Positions 22,816 to 34,084 of a stretch of 64,000 nucleotides of DNA are shown one piece after another. The notes beneath the pieces are model-generated. The model searched no databases. It saw only the letters and a program-made list of their open reading frames with translations, and was not told the DNA's origin. Source of the stretch: Trichobilharzia szidati (lineage: Eukaryota > Platyhelminthes > Trematoda > Strigeidida > Schistosomatidae). A program made the position numbers and the translations under genes. How positions within the stretch are numbered: position 1 is the first letter of the stretch; the number at the start of each line of letters is the position of its first letter. The stretch covers positions 85,430,793-85,494,792 of the forward strand of contig OX235273.1 in assembly GCA_944472155.2 (NCBI GenBank). Direction: 5' to 3'.

Positions 22816-23764
22816 TAATAAATAAAGGTAGAAATAAACTAGAAACAAACTAATGACAAAAAGCAATCTGAATAAGAGCTATCAGTGGCGTTAAAGCGTG
22901 TCACATAGTATTATGAAATAATTGTTTGTCATGCTGCAAAAGCTGAATTTTAACTTGAGTAAATCAACTTATATCTTAGCTAGTTGGAGTAACTATTGAT
23001 TACAAACTTCAAATCAGCGTCTTTCTCACTGGAATACCAATGAAAGCGTCAGATTCGGATGAAAGTGATACGTTAAGCTCACTATAAATTGACGTTATTT
23101 TGAGTGAAAACTTTTGAAATCACAGAATTCTTCTAGAGTATTCAGCTTCAACTATTCCAAGCTGGAATTACTATTTTTCATATGAAAAAATTTTTACAAC
23201 ACGCTTCTGTAAGATTATCTTTGCTTATTTTTGTCTATGGGAATTTTGATTATCAAACATGTGACGCATGTCACAAGTGTTCATTTCATTTTCCATTCTA
23301 ATATGTAGAAATATTATGTAAAATTCGATTATATATATTATCATTTACGTGATAATTTTATTTAGTTCATTGAAGTGCATTGATGAAAAGTATTTATATA
23401 TTTTTTGAGCAAATTTACGTCGAACTTGTACAAACACTTATTAGAAAAAAAAGAAGAATCGTTGTCTGAAAACTTCTCTACAAAAGGATAGGTAAGAAAG
23501 TAAACATTACACTCAATGAAGCATAAAAAAAGATTTTCCTCTACATGAAAATATATAGATAGCGTCAGGATAATTTTGTGTAAATAAGAACTCAGAGGTA
23601 AGAAAGGGATATTTTCCTTCATTTATTCCCAAAGGAAAATAGTTAGTTGAAAATTGTTTTAGGAAGAAAATTTAATATGCATATAGACATTGTGGATAAG
23701 CGTAAGAATTTGAAGATAATTCATATCAAACAGTAACTTTTGCCATTTCATACATTTAATTCCC
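22816..23764. other. Gene-free stretch
   Basis: No supported gene or known repeat. Confidence 0.45.
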
Positions 23765-23800
23765 CTTAATGAATTTGAATAAAGCAAGAACAACAGTTTT

Positions 23801-23853
23801 TGCTGAATAAAATGGCACCGTCATTTATTTCGTTGGCTTCTCATCAACTGCTC
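23801..23853 (-). ncRNA. Hammerhead-like ribozyme motif in PLE-E
   Basis: Minus strand: GAGCAG (23848-23853), core TTGATGA (23841-23847), stem II GAAGCCAAC (23832-23840), GAAA (23828-23831), stem III ATAAATG/CATTT(T)AT, UU at the cleavage position, then CAGC. Stem I (GCAG/CAGC) has one mismatch; the related copy at 1765-1815 pairs perfectly (GCAG/CTGC). Core position C3 is U. Activity is doubtful, but the architecture is clear. Confidence 0.5.
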
Positions 23854-23977
23854 ACAGGCCGAAGTCAGTATTAAGTATGTCGACAAAAACAATCTTAACA
23901 TACTTGCACTGAGTTCATTTTTAAACAAAAATCAATCAATCAGTATATACATACAGTAAATATATACAACTGTAATG

Positions 23978-24432
23978 TAAAGTCAGTGCTACTATACGGA
24001 TCAGAGACATGGCGCACCATAAAGAGCATCTCAGACAAACTACAGACCTTCATCAACAGTTGTCTTCGCTCAATACTGAAGATCAGATGGCCAGAAAAGA
24101 TCAGCAATAGGGATCTTTTGGGAGCTAACCAACCAGGAACAGATTGTGCAACAAATAAGCAGGAAGAAATGGAGATGGATTGGCCATACTCTTAGGAAAC
24201 CATCAAGTGACATCACTAGACAAGCCCTTGAGTGGAAACCGAAAGGGAAGCGGCGAGTTGGTCGTCAGTGCAAGGGTGACTTGGAGTAGGTCATGTGAAG
24301 AGGAGATGAAAACGTGTGGGCAGACTTGTAGCCAGGTGAAGACTCTAGCAGAGAACAGAACACAATGGAGACGCGCGCCTGAAGTCCTATGTTGCTCTAG
24401 GAATTAAAGGAAACAATTATAATAATAAAACG
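23978..24432 (+). mobile_element. RTE LINE 3' fragment nested in PLE-E
   Basis: Starts AAGTCAGTGCTACTATACGG, matching the LINE from about 12857, and runs to the 3' tail (CCTATGTTGCTCTAGGAATT, then AATAATAAAA). It encodes pieces of the RTE C-terminal region: LLYGSETWRTIKSISDKLQT, CLRSILKIRWPEKISNRD, and EWKPKGKRRVGRQC in another frame. It sits inside the 3' region of a minus-strand PLE, so it inserted later than that PLE. Confidence 0.85.
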
Positions 24433-24559
24433 TACAGTAATAATATATATAATAATATTAAACACTACTCCAAACAATAGTGATCATACACAATGGAAAC
24501 TTTCGACATTACGTGATCAGATGAGAGAGAGATGAAATTATCCAGTTACCAGGACGAAG

Positions 24560-25330
24560 AAACATTGATAACTGCTTCTTTCTGAACGCATAAATCAGTT
24601 TTCAGGATCTTCATGGAGATCGTTTCGGCAAACTTGAGGAGAATGGACCTCTTTCGCCTATTGACAATTTCGAACGACCTCGCGACGTCCACCTCATGAC
24701 CCGTGTCAATGAGATGCCTGGCAATGGCACTGTCTAAGGCATTTGTTCCCTTTAGACATAAGCTTTTTGGTACGTGTTCAGAAAATCCTAGACGTGCCCA
24801 TCTTTCTGTTCTTCCAGTGTAACTGCTCCCACAGATACATGTGTATTAGTATAACAGTTGGAGTTAACATGAGAAGGATATCTACAGACTTTTGATTGCA
24901 CCAAAGAGGAAGTTGTTCTATAGATGGGAACGAGCTCAGCTGCAGGATAGGCTGTGCCTAGTGACGTCCTCAGTCTTCTGTCGACAACTGCTGTAAAATT
25001 TTCACCTTATAATCAAGTTGAATGCAGATAGGACATTTTCTCCAATGTGATTTGCCTGACATTTGAGACTTCAGATCTTCGGTACTTGTTAATGAACTTT
25101 TGAGGATAACCGCTGCTTTTCAACAACTTCTCGAGAAACATAAATTCTTCCTCTAATTTCTCTATAGAGCATAATTTCCTAGCTCTATGGTAAAGAGGCT
25201 TGACTAGTCCATGTTAAAAGCTATTTGGAAAGAAGCTATTAAAATGTAAGTATTGTCCTTTCCATGTAGGCTTTGGATAAATTGACTCTTGGAGACTTCC
25301 ATCTTCCAGACGTTGCATGTGAATGCCATT
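24560..25330 (-). pseudogene. PLE linker and GIY-YIG endonuclease, frameshifted
   Basis: Minus-strand blocks in several frames: YMERTILTF and LVKPLYHRARKLCSIEKLEE (25290-25140), FLEKLLKSSGYPQKFINKY, AAELVPIYRTTSSLVQSK, then CYTNTHVSVG-like remains of the GIY-YIG site, FLNTYQKAY for the usual EHVPK region, and ILKT plus LCVQKEAVI at the end. The order is that of the PLE protein after the RT. Stops and frameshifts are numerous. Confidence 0.7.
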
Positions 25331-25684
25331 TCGACAAATAAACTGGTAGTATTGCAAACTTCAGCAAGTCAATGATACCCGAATTGACATCTGCTCGGAA
25401 AAGTTGTATGAAAGAAGACGATAGTTGAAGAATAAGTTTAACAATCAAAAGAACTAAAATAACTCCCAAAGAGGTAAAAGGTTTAACAGAAGGTTGACAA
25501 GAGATTATTAAATTTACACACTTGGTAAGTTCAGTTATCATAAGACGAAACGATACAACATTATTAACGAAGTAGTAATACGAGGTGTTCATTTATGTCT
25601 AACCAACACTGTACTAAAATTCCAAAATAAAGTATTAAAACAAATAAATGACAAGGCGATAGGATCAATAATATCCTCAACGGG

Positions 25685-26003
25685 TTATTATTATTATTCG
25701 CTTGAGTTCCAAGTGGAACATAGGACTTCAACAACACATCTTCATTTTGTCCTATCTTCTACCGTCCTCTTCAGCTTGGACCACGACTGCCCACAATCTT
25801 TCATCTCTTTCTCACACGATTTCCTCTGTGCCACCCTCACACTGACAACCCACTCGCCGCTTCCCGTTTGGATTCCACACGAGCAATGGCCTGAATTGCA
25901 CGCTTTGTCATTTGACGGTTCCCTCAATGTATGCCCGATCCATCTCCATTTCCATCTGCATATTAGTGGAGTGATCGGCTCTTGCTTGTTGGTGAAGGTT
26001 GTT
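25685..26003 (-). mobile_element. RTE LINE 3' fragment
   Basis: The left edge carries the antisense tail (CTTGAGTTCCAAGTGGAACA). The minus strand encodes KWRWIGHTLREPSNDKAC and, further on, CEKEMKDCGQSW and VEDRTK, the conserved RTE C-terminal W(I/T)GHTLR motif block. It is 5'-truncated at about 26003 and directly abuts a PLE 3' piece. Confidence 0.85.
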
Positions 26004-26004
26004 G

Positions 26005-26235
26005 TTGTGACCTTGACCTGCATTGCAATGATTCATGCCATCTTGCCTTCTATAAAACTATGTATGACAAGTAAGTGTGTGATCAAAATGTCCGAAATGT
26101 GTTGTGCAAATACATTATACGTTTCAGATAAACTATGTCTTCTTATTGTGTTGTCGAAATTCATAAAAGGAGCTAATTGCTTTACATTTTTTGTCTACGG
26201 TATTCTGCTTCTATGTGAATACTTCCAGTGAAGTT
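26005..26235 (+). repeat. PLE 3'-region fragment (PLE-B lineage)
   Basis: TGACCTGCATTGCAATGATT followed by ATGACAAGTAAGTGTGTGAT and CGTTTCAGATAAACTA. The same block occurs at 63.84-64.0 kb (+) and 63.62-63.76 kb (inverted), and in part downstream of the PLE ORF at 8.5 kb. I infer that it is an LTR-like tail without coding sequence. Confidence 0.6.
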
Positions 26236-26564
26236 TTTGATACCGAATTTTTCAGATGGAATCTCCTATAAATTTGACGTATATTTTCTAACCAAACAAC
26301 CTTATGTTGAACCTCTGGAACACACCCAGTACCTGAAATGCACTCGATTCTTAGCGGAGTTGTACAATTTCATGGTCAGAAATACTAACATATCATAAAT
26401 GAGAAATAGGTCTTGAACAAAAAATATTATTTCTAGTGAGATCTATTCATAAAATAAAATATTTTATCATTAGGACAATAGACACGTAGTTGTAATGTTT
26501 TGTAATTTGTAATCTTGATTTTAACAAATTTTAAACATTTTGTTAAATTAAATTAAATTTTAGA

Positions 26565-26800
26565 TTTTCCCATCGATTGATTGGACCGAGGCTCAGTGGG
26601 AACATCATCACTGACTGCGGAATGCAGGTACATTCAGATAGTTGACGAGTCCCAAATAGGACAAAATGAGCATCCTGGATTCCAGTGGCAGTCACCAACC
26701 ACCAATTAACTTCTATTTTATAGGTTTCCAGGCCGTAGGTGTTACGAACTTCCTGGAATAATTTGAGCGCCGAGTCAGGTTGATTCATTATAAATTATTT
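26565..26800 (+). repeat. Sm-alpha type hammerhead repeat, single copy
   Basis: The block AATGCAGGTACATTCAGATA, GAGTCCCAAATAGGAC, ATCCTGGATTCCAGTGGCAG closely follows the schistosome Sm-alpha hammerhead repeat that I know as a satellite/SINE-like family. The flanks (GACCGAGGCTCAGTGGG at 26583 and the sequence to about 26800) are probably part of the same unit. Only one unit is present, not a tandem array. It lies immediately next to a PLE tail. Confidence 0.8.
26625..26697 (+). ncRNA. Schistosome hammerhead ribozyme, degenerate
   Basis: Stem I strand AGGTACATTCAGATA, core TTGACGA (26642-26648) in place of CTGATGA, stem II GTCC-CAAATA-GGAC (26649-26662, perfectly paired), AAAA (26663-26666) in place of GAAA, stem III strand containing CATCCTGGATT, then the distal strand. 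The family motif is self-cleaving RNA. Here C3 is U, U7 is C, and catalytic G12 is A. G12 acts in the chemistry, so this copy should be inactive. Confidence 0.8.
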
Positions 26801-26841
26801 AAATTAATCCCAGCATGTTTAGAAAATCAAAACAAGAGTTT

Positions 26842-26882
26842 TCTGAACGTTTCGCTGTGTAAGCCACAGCTTCTTCAACAGA
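26842..26882 (-). ncRNA. Hammerhead-like ribozyme motif in PLE-G
   Basis: Minus strand: stem I TCTG (26879-26882), core TTGAAGA (26872-26878), stem II of six perfect pairs GCTGTG/CACAGC with loop GCTTA (within 26854-26871), GAAA (26850-26853), CGTT (26846-26849) as a minimal stem III with cleavage site, then CAGA (26842-26845), which pairs with TCTG. This compact form with a tiny stem III is a known PLE hammerhead style. Core C3 is U and U7 is A. Confidence 0.6.
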
Positions 26883-27197
26883 TTTATTCGGATTTTTATT
26901 AATCATCAAAATATATAGTCAAAAATTTTTATATAAATTAAAGTCAGTTTAGTTGAAGGTCATTTGTCCATGGACATTTTTACCAATAGAAATATGTAAG
27001 CGGTCATCACATATATTTGTCATGACTAATGTCAAATTGTTGTGTTCACTCTTCTATAGTTGATTTTTATAGATTAGTTTTGTATGAGTGTGTGTGTATG
27101 TTTTTTGTCATTTGGAAAATACGTGAATTCATATGTGATAAACAAGATATACATGTTTTAAAAGGTCATGGAGGCTCATGGAGTGTTTGTTGTTTTT

Positions 27198-28503
27198 TCA
27201 TTTGTCTTGTTTCATTAGAGTTTGCCATATAGGTGATAAGTCTAACCCTTCTTTCCTATTCACTGCATTCGATGTGGTTAAGATGTGCAAAGCTTCAGAA
27301 GTCAATCTTTCTTTATGTGAATGAAATCCTCTTCCAAGAATTTCGACATTGTCGAAATCAATCTTATGTCCGCTTTTTATCGCATGCATTGATTGCTATA
27401 GCCGATCTTTTTTCTAGACTTTTTAGTTCTACTTCATTTCGAGGTGGACGTTTCGTGCATAGTCTATGTTCATTCACTCTGACCTTCACCTGCCTACTGC
27501 TCTCCCCTATATAGCATGCATCACATTCTGAACGCTTTATCCTGTAGACACAATTACTTTGTGACATTTTGGGAACTATATCTTTGACATGTACCAGCGC
27601 TTTCTCCAGAGAATTAGAAGGTTTCACATATACTTTAATATCATATGAGGCAAATAGTCTTTGAAGTTGTTCAGCTGTGTCCTTTCGATATGGGATGGCT
27701 ATCGTGGATAGCCAGGATTTTTCAATTTTTGGTTTTCCCTTATGCTCCTTTCTATTGATAATATTATCAAGTAGCTTTTCAGGATAACCATTTCCAATCA
27801 AAACCTGTTTTATGTTGGATATCTCGTTCTCCATGTCGTCATTATCTGTTATAATGTTTCTAGCTCTGTAAACGAGATTTAAAGCTACTGAAACTTTCAT
27901 TCCTATTGGATGATCTGATTAGAAATTCAAATATTTATTGGAATGTGTCGGCTTTCTGCATATGGTAAACTTTAGTTTCTTGTCAGTTTGTTCTTTTACA
28001 AGACAATCAAGAAAGTTTAGAGTCCCTTCAGCCGATTCTATTTCATTAGTAAACTCAATATATTCTGAGATTAAGTTGATTTCTGTTAGAAAGTTTTCTT
28101 TTTCAGCTTTCTTTATGATGATAAATGTGTCATCTACATATCTGTATCATATTCTAGGGTGACAACTAAAACTTGTCAATGCTTTCTTTTCTAGGGCCTT
28201 CATATATAAGTTTGCTACATTTGGAGATGCTGGTGAACCCAATGCAACTCCGTTTGTTTGACAGTATAGTCTATCTTTAAAGGTAAAATATGTAGATTCC
28301 AAATAAGGTTTTAAGCATTTTATAATTTCATCAATTGATAATAAAGATTTAGTTAATATTTCTTGATTGTTTTCAAGTTCATATTTCATGTTATCGAGTG
28401 AATCACAAATAGGAATACTAGTAAATAAAGAAACCACATCAAAACTTGCCATAATTTCGTCTTCTTCAATAATTATGTCCATTAATTTTCTGGAATAAAG
28501 CAA
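27198..28503 (-). pseudogene. PLE reverse transcriptase plus GIY-YIG endonuclease
   Basis: One frame runs from 28503 to 27364 with only two stops: TGA at 28149-28147 and TAA at 27921-27919. RT motifs: FDVVSLFTSIPI (about 28440), QTNGVALGSPASPNVANLY (about 28250) and, just past the TGA, YRYVDDTFIII, where YVDD is the catalytic box. The second part has HSNKYLNF, VYRARNIITD, GYPEKLLDNIINR, SWLSTIAIPYRKDTAEQLQR, then CVYRIKRSECDACYIGESSR, the GIY-YIG site with its CxxC, and VNEH. A frameshift near 27370 moves the end (GHKIDFDNVEILGR, SNAVNRKEGLDLSPIW) to another frame. The RT N-terminus is missing. Confidence 0.88.
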
Positions 28504-28560
28504 ATTATTATTTTAAATTCCTCAATATTTTTGATGTTCGAAGGAATACGCTATTTGGTT

Positions 28561-29394
28561 AAATTCTTTCATATATATATATATATGCGCTGACAATAAC
28601 ATGCCAATCTCATTGATTATTAGTGATATTATTCACTGCGATGTGACTCTGCTTCATTTATTTTACACACTGATAATCTCAAGATAAACAGTTCACTCCA
28701 GCTTGACTATTTTCCTGCACGGTGTATACTAACCTTTAGCCAGCTAATCGTGAAATACGTTCTACAACTTTAAAATGAGTTATTTATTTTCCTTACCTAC
28801 ACTGTATAGATTTGTTACAGCTAGTAACTATCAATATCATCCTTTTCGCGCTATTTTGTGAGGACATTCAGCTCCCAATGTTTATCTCACAAATAGTACT
28901 CGTCCTGTTATTACCAAATTTGTAACTCCATTGTGCTTTACAAATGTTTTCAGCAGAACCCTAGTGATTGTTATTTTTAAAAAAGATCTTACATTAGAAC
29001 TGGTAGATATAAAACAGAATGTATTGCGAAGAATTTCTTACATACACACCAATTTTTAATTTGAAACATTTATTTCACACCACGCAATTAAAAAAGAAAA
29101 CACCGTTTAATAGAGCCCAATTGAATGAATTTATCAAATTTCCGTAGAACTCCTCAGACGAAAGCTGTACATAAAGTATTTTATATACTGTTTTGCAAAC
29201 TACAACATACTACGACGATACATATATGCATATATAGACTGTATATACCAGTATGCGTTTCAGTAAATCAAATCATATTGCACAGTGTTTTAGTTCATCG
29301 AAAGATAAAGTTTTATTTGTTAAATAGTGTTTTGATTTCTTCATAACTCAATGGACGTTTTTGGCTTACTATATGAGATATATTAGAAGATATG
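28561..29394. other. Gene-free stretch
   Basis: Starts with a short (TA)n at 28571-28586. No gene or repeat is supported in the rest. Confidence 0.45.
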
Positions 29395-29423
29395 TGACTA
29401 ATAAACAAATCACAATAAACACT

Positions 29424-29464
29424 GAACAAAGAGAACTCTTTTCGATAAATTCATCATCAGGTTC
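29424..29464 (-). ncRNA. Hammerhead-like ribozyme motif in PLE-H
   Basis: Minus strand: stem I GAAC (29461-29464), intact core CTGATGA (29454-29460), a 10-nt stem II region, GAAA (29440-29443), stem III AGAG-TT-CTCT, UU at the cleavage position, then GTTC (29424-29427). GTTC pairs perfectly with GAAC. Both core boxes are canonical. Stem II is weak, which is the main doubt. Confidence 0.55.
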
Positions 29465-29625
29465 TACAATTATATATACATTATAATGAATGAATGAATT
29501 AGTCTTATGAACGACATTAATGTTTAAATAACATCAAATCAATAATATTGATAAATTACAGCTGGACAGCATCAACATCAAATAAACTGAATGTCAGAAG
29601 AATTAGGAAAGGTAATGGTACAAAT

Positions 29626-30033
29626 TCATGAGTTTATAGTCTCTACTGAGGGCCAGGGCAGTAGTAGGGGCTGGACTTGTTTCTTTTGGACACAGAGCGC
29701 TGTTTGTTTGAGGCGAATTGCAATAGCCTCTGCTGTTTGGAGTAAGCGGTGCTTCGAGGATTTTGGTAGTTTGTTGGGCACCCGGTATATTATGGAGAAG
29801 GATTCGTCTACGCTGGCTTTGTGACCGGTTTGCACCAGATGGTCTAATATCGAGCTGTTAATACTTTTAACTACACCTTTGCTTAGCCATAGTGGGATAT
29901 GTTCTCGAGCACGAAAAATCAAGTTCCTAGAGCAACGGCCAACATAACTCGCTCCACAAGCGCAGTTGAATTGATAAATACAATTTGAAGTGGCCAGTCT
30001 AGGTACTTCATCTTTCAGTCGAGGTAGCACCAT
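29626..30033 (-). pseudogene. PLE GIY-YIG endonuclease fragment, open frame
   Basis: 135 codons. MVLPRLKDEVPRLATSN leads into CIYQFNCACGASYVGRCSRN (the GIY-YIG site, with SYVG), then FRAREHIPLWLS, HLVQTGHKASVDESFSIIYR and a canonical PLE end, LCVQKKQVQPLLLPW. The frame is open across the domain and extends past the ATG into upstream PLE coding, so this ATG is not the true start. The open frame and clean motifs suggest a moderately recent insertion. Confidence 0.85.
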
Positions 30034-30090
30034 CGGTCTTGTAGAGAATAAGATGTGTAGTTCGCCAGCATTAAAAGTCCTTTGAACTGC

Positions 30091-31084
30091 TTTTCTTAAT
30101 CACAATAAATAAATCATTGCAAAAAGAAGGGTGAAAATATGTTGCAGGTCAAGTTCACATGAGTTAACGGAGATAGAAAGATACCACAGATGGAAAACTA
30201 AGATTGTAGTGGATCACACCACTGTAGTGATTGGCGATTAGCTGTCGGAGTAAGGACTTGTGAATTTTAAGATCTGTAAAATGATCAGTAATACAACAAT
30301 TAAACAAAAGACAGACAAAATCACTTTTTTACATTATGACACCAAGATAATGATGGTGATAAGTGAGGTAAAATAGTTACAATAACAGTTAGGAAAGTGG
30401 GAAATACTGCCACGACAGATATAAAGCGACTATCATGACATTGAAGTAGTTAAGACCCTAAAATACTGTTGAAATTTTATCAAGAAGTTTGTTTGGTTAC
30501 TTCTGTATGGTTATATATTTTGCATCGGTCCTTTTAGAAAAAGAGGTTGCGTAGATCGCTGCTTCTTAGGTACATCAGCAAGTGTAGACTTGTACTAACT
30601 AATTGAATTTCAACTTGGTCGTATCGTTTTACTACTTCTTGTACTACTTTTGTACACTGAATGGATTAATGTACTCTTTCAGTATCAAATCTCAATTCAA
30701 CATACAAAACTAGTGCTTCACTCTGGTTTCTTGTCCATAATGGAGAGAATTCGTACTACATAGGTAGGTGCTTCAACACACTATTGTAAATTTTGACTTG
30801 ATCAAGAATATCACAAAGATGCAGGTTTGTCAGATATCCATTTTTGTAGTTTATGAATAAAGTCAGAAGATAGATAATGAGGAACATAATATTATAATGA
30901 AACAGTCAAATATATTTCTCTAAGGAAATAATTAGATTTATTCGTGTGACGTAGAACGTTTGATTCAAAGATATGAGAAAATGGTGGTCTAGAACATGAA
31001 CGTACTGACGTTATTTTGAATATACAGAGGGCGATTGAGGAAACAGTATGCACAGAATGAGAGGTTAGAAATCATGCGTCAGCG
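30091..31084. other. Gene-free stretch
   Basis: No supported gene or repeat. Confidence 0.4.
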
Positions 31085-31275
31085 AATTCCCTGCCAGTAC
31101 CTGAAAGATCAACGGGTACACCTCGAAAAGTAAACGGTTTGGGTTCGGTCTGTGGGTGACTTCATGGATGTGTACTACCTAAGAGTTCCAGACTAGAACA
31201 AACCACCTGTCGAGTAGTCTTTGGTTTTAGGTGGTTCTCAAACTGATATCACTTCGTGATCTAAGTGATAATTAA
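31085..31275 (-). repeat. TIR-type element, third variant, partial
   Basis: On the minus strand it begins near GATTTGATTAATTATCACTT and carries CAGTTTGAGAACCACC, TTTGTTCTAGTCTGGAACTC, GGTAGTACACATCC. These correspond in order to the family-1 blocks CAGTTAGAGAACCA, TTTCGTCCTAGTTTGGGGC and CAGCAGTGCGCACCC. Further in, the plus strand has a B-box-like GGGTTCGGTC near 31142. Only one arm is visible. Confidence 0.5.
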
Positions 31276-34084
31276 TCAAATCCTGGCTAACCAGCACTGC
31301 AAATGGTATAAAATGTTGTTTTCAGAAGTCAGATAAATATTAAAGCATAACAATGAAATACAAAATATCAGACAGGAAAATCTGCAAATTGAACGAATGA
31401 ACTTGTTATTGTAAAGTGTTTGTTTGAAATAAGGTTTCGCATAGGCATAGAGATTGAATGTGAATGCAATAAAGTTTGGAATACAAGCCAAAAACAAACA
31501 AACAAACCATTCTGACTGCAATTAAGTGGACTGCCATTAATTGTAATTCTTCTGAAAAGCAACACAGTCAATAATTTCTCAAGTGTGTCGTTTGCTTTGA
31601 ATTTCAGTAAAGTGAAATATTTCTGCTAAACTAATCTCAACTTGTACTCATTTGCATCTGATTTGAAGAAGGCGGTTGCATTTCGTGACATGAAATGTGT
31701 TCATTTGTTGTATGAATGAAAACCAAAGCTATTACCTCCTGATTGTCGTTTTCTCCCCTAGTTCTTTGATCAAATTAGTTTATTTTATCAATCACTTATA
31801 TAAAAAGACTCTACATTTTTTCATCAATTGCAAAACAGTTCTAATTCAAATCATACTGTCAACAACTCAAGTGTTGTTCACATTTCTCAGAGCGAGCTAC
31901 TGTATAATGGGAAATTGTTTTTTCTTATCACAGATTTTCTACAATAGTATTTAAGAGTTTTCTTTAATTTATCTTCATCACGTTATATGTATTTATGTAT
32001 ACAGAATTGATTTCATTTACATTTACTGTTTAAGTAGTAAATTGATGAGAAAAGAAACTAAAAAAGCACTTAGTCTATAGGTATGGTGAGTCTATAAAAA
32101 AAGCCGAAATATGCATGTGTTTGGGATTACCAACTCATTCGTCTCTTTCACTTCCAAAAGGAATCATGGTAAATCTCTTCACATCGTATCATGAGCAAAT
32201 GACGCATTTAATTCTCTGTCTCTCCAATTCACCCGAGTAGATGGTCAAAATTCGAGTGGATTGAAGTGAGCTGAGTCTAACTTGTTACTTGACTGATAAA
32301 CTCAGAATTGAATTAGGGGGAAGTGTTATCTCGTATTGAGATTGCTTTGATCTGGCTAGTAAGCACTACTGATTGACATGGATTGTTCTTCACCACTCAT
32401 TTGAATCAGTAGTAAATACTGTCTTAAAATATTACTAGGTTTTTCATTGCTATCTGTAGGATCGAATAGATGAAAAAGATTTTCACCTGAGTGTTTTCAG
32501 TCCTAGAAACAAGACGCAGTGAATTGTCATCCGGAAATGTGAAATTCGCAAAATGACCGATATTGTTCTAAGAAATCTAGTAATAATAATAATAAGTTGC
32601 TTTATTCCAAAACAGTACTTGCGATATAGTGTGGAATTCTAAGCATTCGGTATTGCATCTAATTTATTCAAGAACAGCAAACAGGAAGAAATATTTACAG
32701 GGTATATATAACCGAAATTCTCAACAGTAGCTTTTTGATCAAAAATGTACTGGAAGTGTTAAATGGTGAAGGTAACTTTATTAATTAAAATTATATAATA
32801 TTTGGTATAATGTCACCATAAATTACAAATACGAGTAAATAAAAGAGTCACTTATCTTGTTAATTGCATAAAAAGTTGTAAGTTTCACGCTTAACGCTTT
32901 CTCTATCACATGGGACGTGAGCCCAATAGGGTATCGTTGAGTGATTTTGTGCTTGTTTGTGCGAGCATACAATCTTTTATAATGACTACTATTCCTTCCT
33001 GATGAGATGCATGGGAAGGGCTGTGAATAAATACAGTGTTGGGAGTGAGACAGTACGGATGTGGACCATTTTCCACACAAGTTCAAGTGTCTGTCGACTA
33101 CACTGGAAACGAGCTGACCTACTGGCACACTACAAGCACTAGTGACAACCTTTAATACCGTTCGCAATGTGATATAGTCCTTTCTCAGTAGCCCAGCAAA
33201 GACTAAAAGGGAGCGATAAAGAACTAAAGCTAGGATGTCAGAGACATCAGGTTGATCAAGCGGAAGTTAAAGTGATGGTGGTGCTGCGCTACATAATTTT
33301 TCACAATACTGTGGGCCAAATTTAATCAGTTATGCTGTGCTTTGACCACTTATTTATGTCTTTGAGAAGTATTTGCACTCAAGTGCATTTTTCAGTCGCT
33401 TTCGACATGCCACTTGGTGTGTTTTGAAGCGATAGATATGTCGGTATTAGTAGCATGTCACAGATAGAACAAGATCGCATCGAATGATATTCTATGGGTT
33501 ACTGTTTCACTTGAAGATTCAGTATAAGTGGTAGAAAAAACCAAACTGAAAATACTGTATTGTAAGTAAAAATGTTGTTCAGAATAAAGCTGTTATTGAT
33601 AACAATAATAATACTGCAAGAATAATTTGATCACTCATTCCATTTGTCCATCATCCATTTTTTCAAAATATGGAAACAAAATCGCTTATTAATCCGGAGA
33701 AACTCAATATGGAACCTGACAAACTGAAAGATTTTTATGATGGCTCTCGGTAGTTATGTTTGTAGACAGCAGTTTATTATTGACTTCTTAGAAGGGTGAG
33801 TTTAAAATGATCTATTTCACTGAAAGATAAATTAAAAGGAAATTTATCTACACTCAATGGTTTCTAAGTTTTCGGAATTATTCACCCGATAATAATTTCT
33901 CATGGTTAATGTCACTAAATCTTTCCACAACTTTGCCTAATACAGCGGTTTTTAGCATATTTGTCATAAGGAAACCAGTATTCGTCGATTTATTTCATCA
34001 TGGACTAGAAATTCATAAATACGTATGGTGCTAATTTTCATACAGTTAACATGACTAAATATCAGCCTCATAATTCTACTCCTT
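31276..34084. other. Gene-free stretch
   Basis: 2.8 kb. Open frames here are short and compositionally biased. I identify no exon, RNA gene or family repeat. Confidence 0.45.

Larger units (their letters stand above)
23765..25625 (-). mobile_element. Penelope-like element (PLE-E), interrupted by an RTE fragment
   Basis: Read on the minus strand: end of the RT/linker region (about 25330-25230), GIY-YIG domain (about 25000-24600), then the 3' UTR. The 3' UTR is split by an RTE insertion at 23978-24432 and resumes to 23765, where it matches PLE-A at 1741-1890. The element and the one at 1.74 kb belong to one lineage (shared C-terminal LCVQKEAVI-type end and shared 3' region). The 5' limit near 25625 is uncertain. 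Confidence 0.75.
26825..28560 (-). mobile_element. Penelope-like element (PLE-G) with RT and endonuclease
   Basis: The best PLE body in the window, about 1.7 kb on the minus strand: RT motifs (28503-27920), linker and GIY-YIG (27900-27198), 3' region to about 26825 with a hammerhead-like motif. The 5' end is cut near a TA repeat at 28571-28586, before the N-terminal half of the RT. This lineage differs from the other PLEs in the window (RIKRSECDACYIGES type endonuclease). Confidence 0.88.
29395..30090 (-). mobile_element. Penelope-like element 3' fragment (PLE-H)
   Basis: The minus strand encodes the PLE C-terminal third, followed by a short 3' UTR down to about 29395 that contains a hammerhead-like motif. 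Upstream coding continues to about 30090 (RTFNAGELHILFSTRP, a PLE linker block). It is 5'-truncated there. Confidence 0.85.

Noticed and set aside
25713..26231. 172-codon plus-strand open frame
   Set aside because: It is antisense to the RTE C-terminal fragment and then runs into a PLE tail; the composition is repeat-derived, not a gene.
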